Positions 27,501 through 35,193 of a DNA stretch of 64,000 nt are shown in pieces. A program made the translations under genes and the position numbers. The notes beneath the pieces are model-generated. The model was given only the letters and a program-made list of their open reading frames with translations, searched no databases and had not been told where the DNA came from. Each line of letters begins with the position of its first letter. Within the stretch, counting starts at the first letter, position 1. The stretch lies in contig NZ_JAMXFA010000003.1 in assembly GCF_025370785.1 (NCBI RefSeq), positions 124,001 to 188,000 on the forward strand, written 5' to 3'. This DNA comes from Laspinema olomoucense D3b (GTDB taxonomy: Bacteria; Cyanobacteriota; Cyanobacteriia; Cyanobacteriales; Laspinemataceae).

Positions 27501-28731
27501 CGCGATTTCTTTTAGTAACATCACTGATCGCAAATTGCAGGAACAAGAACGATTACACCTGCTGGAAATGGAACGAGAAGCGCGATCGCAAGCGGAAGTT
27601 GCCAACCGGATTAAAGATGAATTTTTGGCCATCTTATCCCATGAGCTGCGATCGCCCCTCAACCCCATTCTCGGCTGGACGCAACTCCTCAAAAAAGGTA
27701 CACTTTCCCCGGACAAAACCCTCCAAGCCTTGAACAGCATCGAACGAAATGCCAAATTACAAACCGAACTGATCGAAGACTTGCTCGATGTTTCTCGGAT
27801 TCTGCGCGGTAAGCTGATTCTCACCGAAAAGCCAGTGAAACTCGCGGAAGTGATTGACTCGGCGATCGAAACCGTCCGTCTAGCAGCTCAGGCCAAATTT
27901 ATACAAGTTTACACCGAGTTTAATCCCGAAGTGGGACAAGTTTTAGGAGATTCTAACCGTTTGCAGCAAGCTGTCTGGAATCTCCTGTCCAACGCCGTCA
28001 AGTTTACCCCGGCGGGAGGACGAGTCACTGTATATCTCACTCAAGTGGCAGACTACGTGCAGATTCAGGTACAAGATACGGGAGCAGGAATTGACCCGGA
28101 TTTTTTACCTCATGTCTTTGAAAGCTTCCGACAAGCGGATAGTACCACCACGCGCACCTTTGGCGGCCTAGGGTTAGGACTGGCGATCGCCCGTCACTTA
28201 GTCGAATTACATGGCGGCAGAATTTGGGCGGACAGTCCCGGACCGGGACAGGGGGCGACCTTTACCGTGAATCTGCCCTTGTTACGGGAGTCTCGGGAAC
28301 CCTCTCCCCCGGAGTCCAGCGCCCCGGAGTTGCCGAATTTACAGGGTATAAAAATACTGGTGGTCGATGATATACTTGATACTCGGGAGTTTTTAGTTTT
28401 TCTCCTGGAAATGGAAGGTGCAAGGGTACAGGCAGTCGAGTCAGCAGAGATGGCAATTTCTATGATTAGGGACTGGCAACCGGATATTTTGATCAGCGAC
28501 ATTGGAATGCCCGAACTCGATGGCTACGGCTTAATCCGCACCCTGCGATCGCGCTCACCCCAGGAAGGGGGAACCCTTCCCGCCATCGCCGTCACCGCCT
28601 ACGCCGGAGAGAGCGATCGCCAAGCGATTCTCTCCGCCGGATTTGATGCTCACATTCCCAAGCCTGTCGAACCCTTAGAATTAGCCCAAGCGATCGCCCG
28701 GTTGCTTCCGCGATCGGTACAGGTAGAATAA
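24550..28731 (+). CDS. Multi-PAS hybrid sensor histidine kinase/response regulator
   Basis: A 1393-residue cytoplasmic hybrid kinase. About eight PAS/PAC modules are visible at residues 1-115, 136-230, 249-350, 360-490, 491-610, 620-735, 745-865 and 874-995. Several end in the PAC signature DISDRK or DITN/DVTDRK and carry HPEDR in the loop. The phosphotransfer domain follows with SHELRSP (His1031). The ATPase domain has NLLSNAVKFT, DTGAGI and GGLGLGLAIARHLV. A C-terminal receiver follows with VVDD at about 1268 and the phospho-accepting aspartate at 1317 (ISDIGMPELDGYG). There is no membrane segment. A low-complexity Gly/Glu linker at 115-135 separates the first two PAS domains. No ligand can be inferred: the PAS cores lack an obvious haem or flavin-cysteine motif. 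Confidence 0.95.
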   Translation: MQDQFLTILEGITDGLAACDRQWCITYINQRGAEIVGRSQEQLIGTILWESFPWAIASSWKREFQRAIAQRVSVEIEQFYPNLNRGIKVKAIPSETGLVIYYQDITDSPKLRTSHDGEERGAQGGERGGSGVAIASATTDRLEQVNSTWVKILGYEVEELIGTSIFDLFSRECHDQLINTICLADAGGFHRFDSLQFGKEGRQIRGITEVNSIKDAEGTLLYRVLTLTETDAEYRPSERVVGKRIEITELDQAIEMLESMTDAFIALDREWRIIEITGKTDRINQKLPGELIGKTHWEVWPWSLGTEVEREYRRAMQEQVAVHLEVLYEPLKIQLEIRAYPSNQGLFIYLRDISDRKQSEEALKHSERLYEAIGETLKYGIWICDREGRMIYVSESFQKLIGLTVAECAGWGWTQALHPEDREQTLSLWETCVRTENIWDREHQVRGVDGNWYPVLSRGVPVKNDQGETICWAGITLDISRQKQVERELRDRQERLQAALSASETGTYRWNIQTDSVEWDETMNRLFCLSEGYVLTTLQEFVSLIHPEDREALKSEVEKCGQASEDFEMEFRILGSDGSIRWIFDKGKTFTDEGGTPLYLTGACVDITNQKRMEEAVQIGRERLDLVLDSSELGLWYCDLPFDKLVWNQKCKEHFGLPPETEVTIAIFFECLHPEDRDRTQEAISRAIAEATPYQIDYRTVEPTGNIRWIRAMGRAFYTETGQPIRFDGITVDISDRKRAEETLESNQKWLTLAQNIGKIGICDWDLETRKIIFSEEMHAIYGLLPVNFDGTLQALLEQIHPGDRARVEHQARCCTQDGVDFNSEFRIQWPDGQMRWIVAKARAFQDERGKPVRVIGVNMDVTDRKLAEEALRESEQRFRVAQELSLDAFTILQAIRDSTGEIIDFQWDYANPKAAELLGYSLDELVGHRLSDRLPGNKTNSELFHRYVQVVETGIPHDIELEYKADGIRGWFRNMAVKLEDGVAISFSNITDRKLQEQERLHLLEMEREARSQAEVANRIKDEFLAILSHELRSPLNPILGWTQLLKKGTLSPDKTLQALNSIERNAKLQTELIEDLLDVSRILRGKLILTEKPVKLAEVIDSAIETVRLAAQAKFIQVYTEFNPEVGQVLGDSNRLQQAVWNLLSNAVKFTPAGGRVTVYLTQVADYVQIQVQDTGAGIDPDFLPHVFESFRQADSTTTRTFGGLGLGLAIARHLVELHGGRIWADSPGPGQGATFTVNLPLLRESREPSPPESSAPELPNLQGIKILVVDDILDTREFLVFLLEMEGARVQAVESAEMAISMIRDWQPDILISDIGMPELDGYGLIRTLRSRSPQEGGTLPAIAVTAYAGESDRQAILSAGFDAHIPKPVEPLELAQAIARLLPRSVQVE

Positions 28732-28760
28732 TCCTAAATGATTTGTCATAAAAATAGCGA

Positions 28761-28775
28761 GCAAGATGCTCTCAC
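28761..28775. repeat. Isolated GCAAGATGCTCnCAC arm
   Basis: GCAAGATGCTCTCAC matches, with one change, the arms of the palindromic element at 33067-33255 (GCAAGATGCTCCCAC). Confidence 0.4.
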
Positions 28776-28864
28776 TCCGCAGGGCCTGCTTAGAGGACGA
28801 GACATACCCGGGCAATACATTTTAGGATAGAGTACACTGAAAGTGAGCCTCTAAAACTTAATCT

Positions 28865-29272
28865 CATCCCGGAAAATTATTTCCTTATCCGCGCATTTTG
28901 AGGGACAGTCTATTCAACTCGATGAATCCTACCTGATTGAACCCAATACTAAACTAATCGTTACCCTCGTCCCCGAACAAATAGCAGGACAAGAAACCTG
29001 GTTTTTTCTATCTAGCCATCACCTGAATAATGCCTACAGTGACGAAGATGATTACCCGGTGGATGCAATTAAAATAGCTAATTATGATTATGCAGAAAGA
29101 TGATTATGAATATTTTCGGATCGGTGGAGTGAGTATCCAAATTCAGCCGGAAGTGGCCAATTTTGACGATATTATTTCTTCTGGTGAACCAGACTTTTCT
29201 GTTCAATTTCAAAAGAAAACGATCGCCCGGTTGCTTCCCCGAGGCGATCGCCACTTTTCTGCTAACTAACCC
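28865..29272 (+). pseudogene. Decayed small-gene remnant
   Basis: In one frame the sequence reads IISLSAHFEGQSIQLDES, YLIEPNTKLIVTLVPEQIAG, ETWFFLSSHHLNNAYSDEDD and ends at a TGA after NYDYAER. I recall similar short cyanobacterial proteins, but here no start codon remains after the upstream stop. A second fragment follows in another frame (YEYFRIGGVSIQIQPEVANF). This looks like two adjoining gene remnants. An ATT-initiated functional gene is the alternative. Confidence 0.5.
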
Positions 29273-29283
29273 GATTCAAGCAG

Positions 29284-31713
29284 TCAGGCTGCTTCTCGCA
29301 CATACAACCGGCTAAATCGTTGCCCCTGAATCAGCCTCCCCTGAATTTCCACCTCGCGATCGTCTATCCAGGCTTGCTGGGGCTGGAATCCGTGGACATG
29401 AACTTGCACTTGAGTATAGGGGAACGGATAGCTTCCTTCTTCCTCCCATCTCACTTCTAGTCCTTGCTCATCTCGGACCATATAAAAGCGATCGCTTCGC
29501 CCTGAGTCATAGCCATCTCCCGCATCGCTGTAGATCCAGCCTTCTCCAGACCCTTGCACTGGGGGATAGAGGTGGAGCGTCAGACAATTTCCCTCCTCCA
29601 TCGGCAGAATGCTCCCCGCTTTCACAAACACCGGAATTTGTTCTAGGGGAGTTTCCACCGTTACCGATCGCCCGCCCTGGAACTGCCGTTCTTGCCAGAA
29701 ATCATACCAAGTTCCCTGGGGTAATCGCACTGAGCGCGATCGCATTCCCTTCTCGGCCACTGCCCAAACTAGCAGCGCATCCCCGAGTAAAAAGCCATCC
29801 TCAATGTCCCAGAGGTGCGAGTCCTGGGGGTCAGCCCAAAACAGCGGACGCACTAGAGGATATCCCTTCTGACTCGTTTCCTGGGCCAAAGTATAAAAAT
29901 AAGGCATCAACCGATAGCGCAACTCTAAAAACGCTTTGACTATACTAAAGGTCGGTTCTCCATATACCCAAGGCGGACGCGCTTCTACATTATTGGAGGA
30001 ATGGGTGCGGTAAAAGGGTAAAAAGGTTGCCATTTGGAACCAGCGCAAGTATAACTCTGGGGAGGGATTTCCCTGGAATCCGCCAATATCCGGACCACTG
30101 TAGGGAATTCCGGACAAGCCTAACCCGACTACTGTAGCGATGGTTTGATGGAGTGCACCCCAACTGGATTCGATATCCCCCGTCCAAGTCCAGGCATACC
30201 GTTGCAGTCCTGCCCAACCCGACCGCGACACGATAAACGGACGGCGATCGGGGTGATGATTGCACAAACTGTCATATCCGGCCTGAGCTTGCAGCAATCC
30301 ATACAGATTGTGAGCTTCCCGATGATCTCCCCCCCGACCTTCCATAAAATGCTTAGTCGATCGCGGGGGTAAAGTGCCATCGCCCCAGGCCACAAAACAG
30401 GCCGGTTCATTCATATCATGCCAAAATCCGGTGACTCCCGCATCCAGTAAATAGCGATACTGGCGACTCCACCAGTGGCGCACCTTGGAGCTTGTAAAAT
30501 CGGGAAAGACGGACCAACCGGGCCAAACCGGGGCCGAGACTAACGTCCCATCGGACCGGGTACAAAAGAGCCCAAGTGTCTGACCTTCCAGAAACAGATT
30601 ACTTTTCCGGCTATACTTAATTCCCGGATTAAGAATGGCAATAAATCGCACCCCCTTGTCCAGCAAGTCTTCGGTAAATTTAGGGAGATTGGGAAAGCGC
30701 TGGGGGTCAATGGTGAAGGCGCGAAACCCTACCTGACAATCAATATCGAGGTGGATGGCGCTCAAGGGCAGATCCCGCGCTTGAAATTCATCCACGACAT
30801 CCTGTATAACTTTTTCCGTGCGATATCCCCACCGGGATTGATGATATCCCAGCGCCCAACGCGGGGGTAAGGGGGAGAGGCCGGTTAGTTCTGTATAACG
30901 TTCCAATAACTGCGCGGGTGGACCCGAGGTCACGTAGTAACGCAGAGGACCGCCATCAAAATCAGCGGTAGCTACATCGGCAAAGGTAAAATGACCCTCA
31001 TAAGAGTTTTCGTAGAAAATGAGGTAACTGCCTTTGTTGTGCAAGCCCATATAGAGGGGAATGGAAATATACATCGGGTCAGAACCGGGGGTATATTTTC
31101 CGGCAGCATCAAAGTTCCAGATCCGAAAGGTTTTGGGGTTGCCCTCTTTATCTTGAGCTTGGCGCAAATTCAGGGAGGAGGCACGTTCTCCTAACCCATA
31201 AATGCGTTCTTCCTGTTCCAGGGGGGCGCGATGAATCCACCCTTCCGGTTTGCGTTGCGGGGGTCGTTCTTGGCGGAAGAGAGTGCCTGCGTGATCGCGC
31301 CATTGTAGCGCTCCATCCCAGGCGACTACCATCTGTAACTCGCCACTGTCGAGGGTCCATCCGTCGCGGGTTTCCGCCAAAGTGGTTTCCACTTCGGGCC
31401 AATCCTGACGGGCGATCGCATAAGGAATCGGTTCGAGTCCCGGTTTCCAATCCACTCGCACTAAATCCCGGGTTAAGAAAGAAATGTGCAGTTCAACTTG
31501 TTCAAAATAGAAGGTTGCACCCCTTCCAGTTGATTCGGCATTCAGCAATTTTCCAGGACTATCAAAAGGTTCGACAGTACCCAGCTTGGGTTCTTCCCGT
31601 TCTACGCGATCGCGTTCCCAGGAGTAGAGGATAGCGGGAATGGTATATTTAAAGTAGAACAGACCAATGATATAATATCGGAATTTGAGATAAAGTTGTT
31701 TGAACAGTGTCAT
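29284..31713 (-). CDS. Glycoside hydrolase family 31 (alpha-glucosidase type)
   Basis: 809 residues from the ATG at 31713 (60 upstream in-frame codons do not look like protein). GH31 enzymes release alpha-glucose or alpha-xylose from the non-reducing end of glucans. Order: N-terminal beta-sandwich with YGLGERASSLNLR and GLHNKGSYLIFYENSYEG; catalytic barrel with HQSRWGYR, HLDIDCQVGF and the nucleophile aspartate in GFWHDMNEP (Asp433); acid/base aspartate in WTWTGDIESSW; PDIGGFQGNPSPELYLRW; C-terminal sandwich with DALLVWAVAEKGMRSRSV. No signal peptide, so it probably acts on cytoplasmic glucan. The GH133-like gene at 35194-37503 and the GT4 gene at 37729-38802 lie nearby on the same strand, which suits glycogen turnover. 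Confidence 0.9.
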   Translation of the reverse strand: MTLFKQLYLKFRYYIIGLFYFKYTIPAILYSWERDRVEREEPKLGTVEPFDSPGKLLNAESTGRGATFYFEQVELHISFLTRDLVRVDWKPGLEPIPYAIARQDWPEVETTLAETRDGWTLDSGELQMVVAWDGALQWRDHAGTLFRQERPPQRKPEGWIHRAPLEQEERIYGLGERASSLNLRQAQDKEGNPKTFRIWNFDAAGKYTPGSDPMYISIPLYMGLHNKGSYLIFYENSYEGHFTFADVATADFDGGPLRYYVTSGPPAQLLERYTELTGLSPLPPRWALGYHQSRWGYRTEKVIQDVVDEFQARDLPLSAIHLDIDCQVGFRAFTIDPQRFPNLPKFTEDLLDKGVRFIAILNPGIKYSRKSNLFLEGQTLGLFCTRSDGTLVSAPVWPGWSVFPDFTSSKVRHWWSRQYRYLLDAGVTGFWHDMNEPACFVAWGDGTLPPRSTKHFMEGRGGDHREAHNLYGLLQAQAGYDSLCNHHPDRRPFIVSRSGWAGLQRYAWTWTGDIESSWGALHQTIATVVGLGLSGIPYSGPDIGGFQGNPSPELYLRWFQMATFLPFYRTHSSNNVEARPPWVYGEPTFSIVKAFLELRYRLMPYFYTLAQETSQKGYPLVRPLFWADPQDSHLWDIEDGFLLGDALLVWAVAEKGMRSRSVRLPQGTWYDFWQERQFQGGRSVTVETPLEQIPVFVKAGSILPMEEGNCLTLHLYPPVQGSGEGWIYSDAGDGYDSGRSDRFYMVRDEQGLEVRWEEEGSYPFPYTQVQVHVHGFQPQQAWIDDREVEIQGRLIQGQRFSRLYVREAA

Positions 31714-31968
31714 AAATTTGCCAGTAGTGACCAGGGCTTGCTTACACAGGGAGCAACAAGCGATCGCCCCGTGGATGGTTCTATCTTGGCAAGTGAAAGG
31801 GCGATCGCGATCAACCCTCAGAAGGATTTTGCAGCGAAGTGGCAAGGCGACCCCCTGAGTAATCGCCCCCTTTCTCTCCGGGACAGACCTCAAAAAATAG
31901 CCCCTATCTCCCGTTCAGAAGGGGAGGCAGAGGCTATTTTTGCTGATTCGGCAGTGATGTTCTAACCA

Positions 31969-32517
31969 TTAAGGAATTACCGTCACTGTTGTGCCAATTT
32001 GCACTTGCTCATATAAGGCGATCGCATCGGCATCCAACATTCGGGCGCATCCCCAGGATTCTGCCCCTCCGATCGACTCAGGAGAGTCCGTCCCATGAAA
32101 GCCGATGGCATTATTACCGTCGGTCCAAAAGGCGATCCATCTCGGTCCTAACGGATTTTGAGGCACTCCTGCGGGAATCACTTCCCCAGTAAATGGACTT
32201 TCCCAGACGGGATCTTTGACCATTTGAAAAACTTGAAATGTCCCGAGAGGCGTTTCAGAACCGGGTTTACCCACAGCAACGGGATAAGAAGACTGCAAGA
32301 CCCGATTGTGATACACATACACCCGGCGATCGGTCAAAGATAAGATGAGATGAGTCTGAGTCGCCGTAGGAGTCCGATAGACAATTTCGTGCGGATCTAT
32401 CCTCTGTGGTTCAGGAACTCTAGGGGAATTGGCCAGCTCATTAAGAGTAGCGTGAGCGGGGGCATTACCTAAAGCTAGTATCAAAGCACCTAAGACAGAA
32501 ATGTGACGGAGGAACAT
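31969..32517 (-). CDS. L,D-transpeptidase (YkuD domain), exported
   Basis: 182 residues from the ATG at 32517, with signal peptide MFLRHISVLGALILALGNAP (cleavage near AHA). The YkuD fold is evident: THLILSLTDRRVYVYHNRVL, SYPVAVGKPGSETPLGTFQV, PLGPRWIAFW, IGFHGTDSPESIG, then ESWGCARM with the catalytic cysteine. These enzymes make 3-3 cross-links in periplasmic peptidoglycan. The usual S-H-G-C is S-W-G-C here, so the residue next to the catalytic glycine-cysteine is not histidine. The upstream in-frame ATG at 32640 would hide the signal peptide. Confidence 0.85.
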   Translation of the reverse strand: MFLRHISVLGALILALGNAPAHATLNELANSPRVPEPQRIDPHEIVYRTPTATQTHLILSLTDRRVYVYHNRVLQSSYPVAVGKPGSETPLGTFQVFQMVKDPVWESPFTGEVIPAGVPQNPLGPRWIAFWTDGNNAIGFHGTDSPESIGGAESWGCARMLDADAIALYEQVQIGTTVTVIP

Positions 32518-32753
32518 AGCAATCCCTAACTTTGAGTAGTAATTGCAGTTTACTGAGGCCACTGTTCCGCCTACGGATATCACTGTTCCACTATTGTGAG
32601 TGGATGTTTTGTGGTAGCGATCGCCAAACAAATACCCCAACAGGGAGAAGACAGTTACCCAACTGGTTCAATTTCTCCCGGGACACTTCAACAACTGTCT
32701 GAATCTCTCTGCTTAAACTCAAAAATAGTCCGGATAATCAGACTAGAAACCCG

Positions 32754-32909
32754 ATGGACAAAACCACGATTATGAACGCACAACCCCAATCTCTCAATCC
32801 CCCTCAAATTTCTCCTCCCCAAACCGAATTAGAAAAAGCAGCCCAGGACGTCGGGCGGGCTTTAGTGGTGTACTTAGCCTGGAAATCCGCCGGTTTACTC
32901 GACCAGTAA
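32754..32909 (+). CDS. Small protein with an amphipathic helix (51 aa)
   Basis: ATG at 32754 (or 32772, 45 aa) to TAA at 32907-32909. A Pro/Gln-rich start (NAQPQSLNPPQISPPQTELE) is followed by KAAQDVGRALVVYLAWKSAG, a strongly helical stretch, and LLDQ. The composition is unlike random sequence, and HIP1-free. No family assigned. It is divergent from the L,D-transpeptidase gene. Confidence 0.5.
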   Translation: MDKTTIMNAQPQSLNPPQISPPQTELEKAAQDVGRALVVYLAWKSAGLLDQ

Positions 32910-33066
32910 TCCCCCTGCTCTCGCCCACCACAGTAGCAGCTTGCGATACATCAAAACCAGACTGACCCATCTCCCTTTGTAGATTGGAGGAGTAATATTA
33001 TTAATTATCCCTACAGTGCGGCGCGATCGCCAGTCTAAATCCTTCTGACCCTAACATTAATCATCC

Positions 33067-33255
33067 GTGGGAGCATCTTGCCACTGTACTGTAATATAGC
33101 AATTTTCCTATTCATGAGGTACGTTTATGCGAGCCCCCCTAGCCCCTCTTAATAAGGGGGGACCGTCCAAGTCCCCCTTATTAAGGGGGATTTAGGGGGA
33201 TCATTGATGTACTTCACCAACAAAAGAAAGGCTATAAAGAGCAAGATGCTCCCAC
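33067..33255. repeat. 189-bp palindromic element with 15-bp perfect terminal inverted repeats
   Basis: GTGGGAGCATCTTGC (33067-33081) is the exact complement of 33241-33255. Inside lies a perfect 12-bp stem TTAATAAGGGGG (33149-33160) with 33173-33184, within CCCCTAGCCCC-type sequence common in cyanobacterial intergenic repeats. It encodes nothing and looks like a MITE or a compound of two palindromic repeats. Confidence 0.7.
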
Positions 33256-33276
33256 TCGTTTCTAGAAACCCAAACA

Positions 33277-33302
33277 AAAGCCCCCATCAAGGGGGGCTTT
33301 TT
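33277..33302 (+). terminator. Bidirectional Rho-independent terminator
   Basis: AAAAGCCCCC-ATCAAG-GGGGGCTTTTT: a strong GC stem flanked by A and T runs. It can serve both the plus-strand 51-aa gene and the minus-strand small gene at 33380-33535. Confidence 0.8.
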
Positions 33303-33379
33303 CAAGCTGGAAAGAGTTAAATATCAGTAAATCCAAAGAATTAACGCCCTGGGACTGCCCAGGTAAGAGAGTTTAAAGT

Positions 33380-33535
33380 TTAAAGGGTCCAGTTTGCTAC
33401 CTGGAGGCGATGTTTCCGAAAACTGGCGCGGATGTGGCTGGAGTAGCTCAGTGCCCGCAGGAACTGTTCGGCCAATTCTTTGATTAACTTCGACAGGGGT
33501 CGAGATGTTGTCGTCGTTGGAGTGTCATTTTCCAT
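33380..33535 (-). CDS. Small basic protein (51 aa)
   Basis: ATG at 33535 with a good ribosome-binding site (AGAGGATCAAGTC before ATG), stop at 33380-33382. The peptide begins MENDTPTTTTSRPLSKLIKE, then LAEQFLRALSYSSHIRASFR, and ends KHRLQVANWTL: a Thr-rich head and an amphipathic basic helix. The strong ribosome-binding site and the terminator just beyond the gene support it. Function unknown. Confidence 0.55.
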   Translation of the reverse strand: MENDTPTTTTSRPLSKLIKELAEQFLRALSYSSHIRASFRKHRLQVANWTL

Positions 33536-33607
33536 GACTTGATCCTCTTTTTCTGGATAGGGGTTGGCAGAGTTGTCGAGTTCTAACCATCCTAGTTCTA
33601 GCTTACA

Positions 33608-33799
33608 TCACCCTAGACCATTTATGACCAGAGAATAATTGATAACAACCTGAAAATGGGAAACCGGATAGGAGTTCAGCTCAACAGTTAGATTGTCCCC
33701 TTTTTTATTTAAGTAGCCGGTGATGATATGGGGTAGAAGGGGGTGATACTTTCGCCCATTATGGGCGATCGCAGTCACAGGTTCCAGGAGTTTAGGCAA
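33608..33799 (-). CDS. Possible small protein (63 aa, TTG start)
   Basis: TTG at 33799 overlaps the stop region of the preceding small frame (33792-33914), a layout typical of translational coupling. The peptide contains AIAHNGRKYHPLLPHIITGY and VELNSYPVSHFQVVINYSLV. No family recognised. Support is only the coupling and the composition. Confidence 0.3.
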   Translation of the reverse strand: MPKLLEPVTAIAHNGRKYHPLLPHIITGYLNKKGDNLTVELNSYPVSHFQVVINYSLVINGLG

Positions 33800-33914
33800 C
33801 CCGCATCAAGAGTACGAGTTCACTTTCTACCGTAGGCTGAGGCGGCGGTGAGGTTTCCAAAGGAACGGAATTGGACTCAGTAGATTTTTGGAAGAAGTAG
33901 GTAATAATTTCCAT
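33792..33914 (-). CDS. Possible small protein (40 aa)
   Basis: ATG at 33914 to TAA at 33792. Begins MEIITYFFQKSTESNSVPLE and ends ESELVLLMRVA. I see no strong ribosome-binding sequence. The position, in a run of three short minus-strand frames, suggests a small-protein operon. Unproven. Confidence 0.35.
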   Translation of the reverse strand: MEIITYFFQKSTESNSVPLETSPPPQPTVESELVLLMRVA

Positions 33915-34132
33915 GATAGATGCGTTGTTTAGTTCGATGAATCAACTATGAGCTATCCGCGAAACTACTGACGATCGCTTGTGGCACTCTTTGAAGTGGT
34001 TTTTTGATCTTCCCGGTGCAACGGTTTCAATCCTCCCAACACCGTTAAAACAGTGGACAGTTGAAAAAGTGGCGATCGCACCCCAACTAGGATAAAATAC
34101 TGAGTGTTACTGCCGCCTTTCCCCAATCCCTC

Positions 34133-34525
34133 ATGGTTCTATCTGACCCCTCCACTGCTCATCCCGGGCCGGACCCAGCTCACGATCACGATTCCGGCGG
34201 GTTCCACACCCACCCCAGTCACGATCATGACTCCGACAGCCACTCCCATGTTCACGTTCACAGCGAAGAATCCTTGCGTCGCCTCGTGAATCGCCTCTCT
34301 CGCATTGAAGGCCATATCCGGGGCATTAAAACTATGGTTCAAGAAAGCCGTCCCTGTCCAGAAGTTCTCTTACAAGTGGCTGCCGTTCGGGGTGCACTCG
34401 ATCGCGTCGCCCGAATTGTCCTAGACGAACACCTCACCGAATGCCTCGCCCGGGCAGCAAAAGAGGGCCATATCGAAGACGAAATCGAAGAACTCAAGGC
34501 GGCCCTCGATCGCTTTCTGCCCTAG
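34133..34525 (+). CDS. inrS: InrS-type nickel-responsive repressor (CsoR/RcnR family)
   Basis: A 130-residue DUF156 regulator, which in Synechocystis represses the nickel exporter gene nrsD until Ni(II) binds. The His-rich N-terminus (residues 10-43, many HDHD/HSHVH) is characteristic of InrS. The core SLRRLVNRLSRIEGHIRGIK is the DNA-binding helix of the family. The four ligands known for InrS (His21, Cys53, His78, Cys82) correspond here to His43, Cys75, His100 and Cys104, all shifted by exactly 22. No nrsD-like exporter is in the window. It converges with the membrane-protein gene at 34562. Confidence 0.85.
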   Translation: MVLSDPSTAHPGPDPAHDHDSGGFHTHPSHDHDSDSHSHVHVHSEESLRRLVNRLSRIEGHIRGIKTMVQESRPCPEVLLQVAAVRGALDRVARIVLDEHLTECLARAAKEGHIEDEIEELKAALDRFLP

Positions 34526-34561
34526 CCCCCACCGAGCGTTAGTGTCGCTTTCCCGTCAAAT

Positions 34562-34921
34562 TTACAGTAAAATCGTTTCAATCGAGCTACTCACTAACGC
34601 TAAAGCCAGCGCCCCGAAAATAGCAGTCGTGATCCCTTTCTCCAACCGAAAGCCGGGAACCACACGGGCCGCGATCGCAAAGATCACCACGTTCATCACA
34701 AACGCGAATAACCCAGACAATAAGCCCAAAGTCAGCACGTTGGGGATGAAAAATACGGCTTTGAGCAGGGGTAAAATTAGCACATTTAATCCACCCAAGG
34801 CAGCCGCCGCCATCAGCGCTTTTGGGGGACTATCAATCTGAATCCCCAAGGGCAATTGAGAAATCAACAGTAAGCTACTAAAGGTGACTAACCAAGCAAT
34901 CAAAATATCTACGAGTTGCAT
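34562..34921 (-). CDS. Phage-holin-family (4-TM) membrane protein
   Basis: 119 residues from the ATG at 34921, with four hydrophobic helices: LVDILIAWLVTFSSLLLISQ, ALMAAAALGGLNVLILPLL, VLTLGLLSGLFAFVMNVVIF and ITTAIFGALALALVSSSIET. The motif GGLNVLILPLLK is typical of the small four-span family (Phage_holin_4_2) that is widespread in free-living bacteria and not phage-derived. Function unknown. The in-frame ATG at 34963 would prepend polar residues and is less likely. Confidence 0.8.
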   Translation of the reverse strand: MQLVDILIAWLVTFSSLLLISQLPLGIQIDSPPKALMAAAALGGLNVLILPLLKAVFFIPNVLTLGLLSGLFAFVMNVVIFAIAARVVPGFRLEKGITTAIFGALALALVSSSIETILL

Positions 34922-35148
34922 TGTTATATTTTCCTTGTAAAGAGATGAAAGTAAACTTGTCACTCTCTTACCCTATCTCTTGCTCCTGTGCTTTCACCTC
35001 TGCATTAAGATATAAATCTACCTCTGCCAAAAGGTGATTATTCCGCCGGGACTAGGAACTGGAAAATCCCTAAATCCGTGGGATCATCTTGTTCCCTTGG
35101 TGTAGTCGGTCCCCAGATGCTCCCCCGGATCAATGGTCTGGGGGTCAG

Positions 35149-35186
35149 CCGGATGTAGACTGCTTTTATACTCCGTCTACATCCGG
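35149..35186. terminator. Stem-loop after the amylo-1,6-glucosidase gene
   Basis: CCGGATGTAGAC (35149-35160) pairs perfectly with GTCTACATCCGG (35175-35186) over a 14-nt loop, ending 8 bp beyond the stop codon at 35194. No T-run, so termination efficiency is uncertain. Confidence 0.6.
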
Positions 35187-35193
35187 AGGTTTA

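Noticed and set aside
31420-31445. GGTTCGAGTCCCGG resembling a tRNA T-arm
   Set aside because: Lies inside the GH31 coding sequence and has no matching acceptor or anticodon arms.
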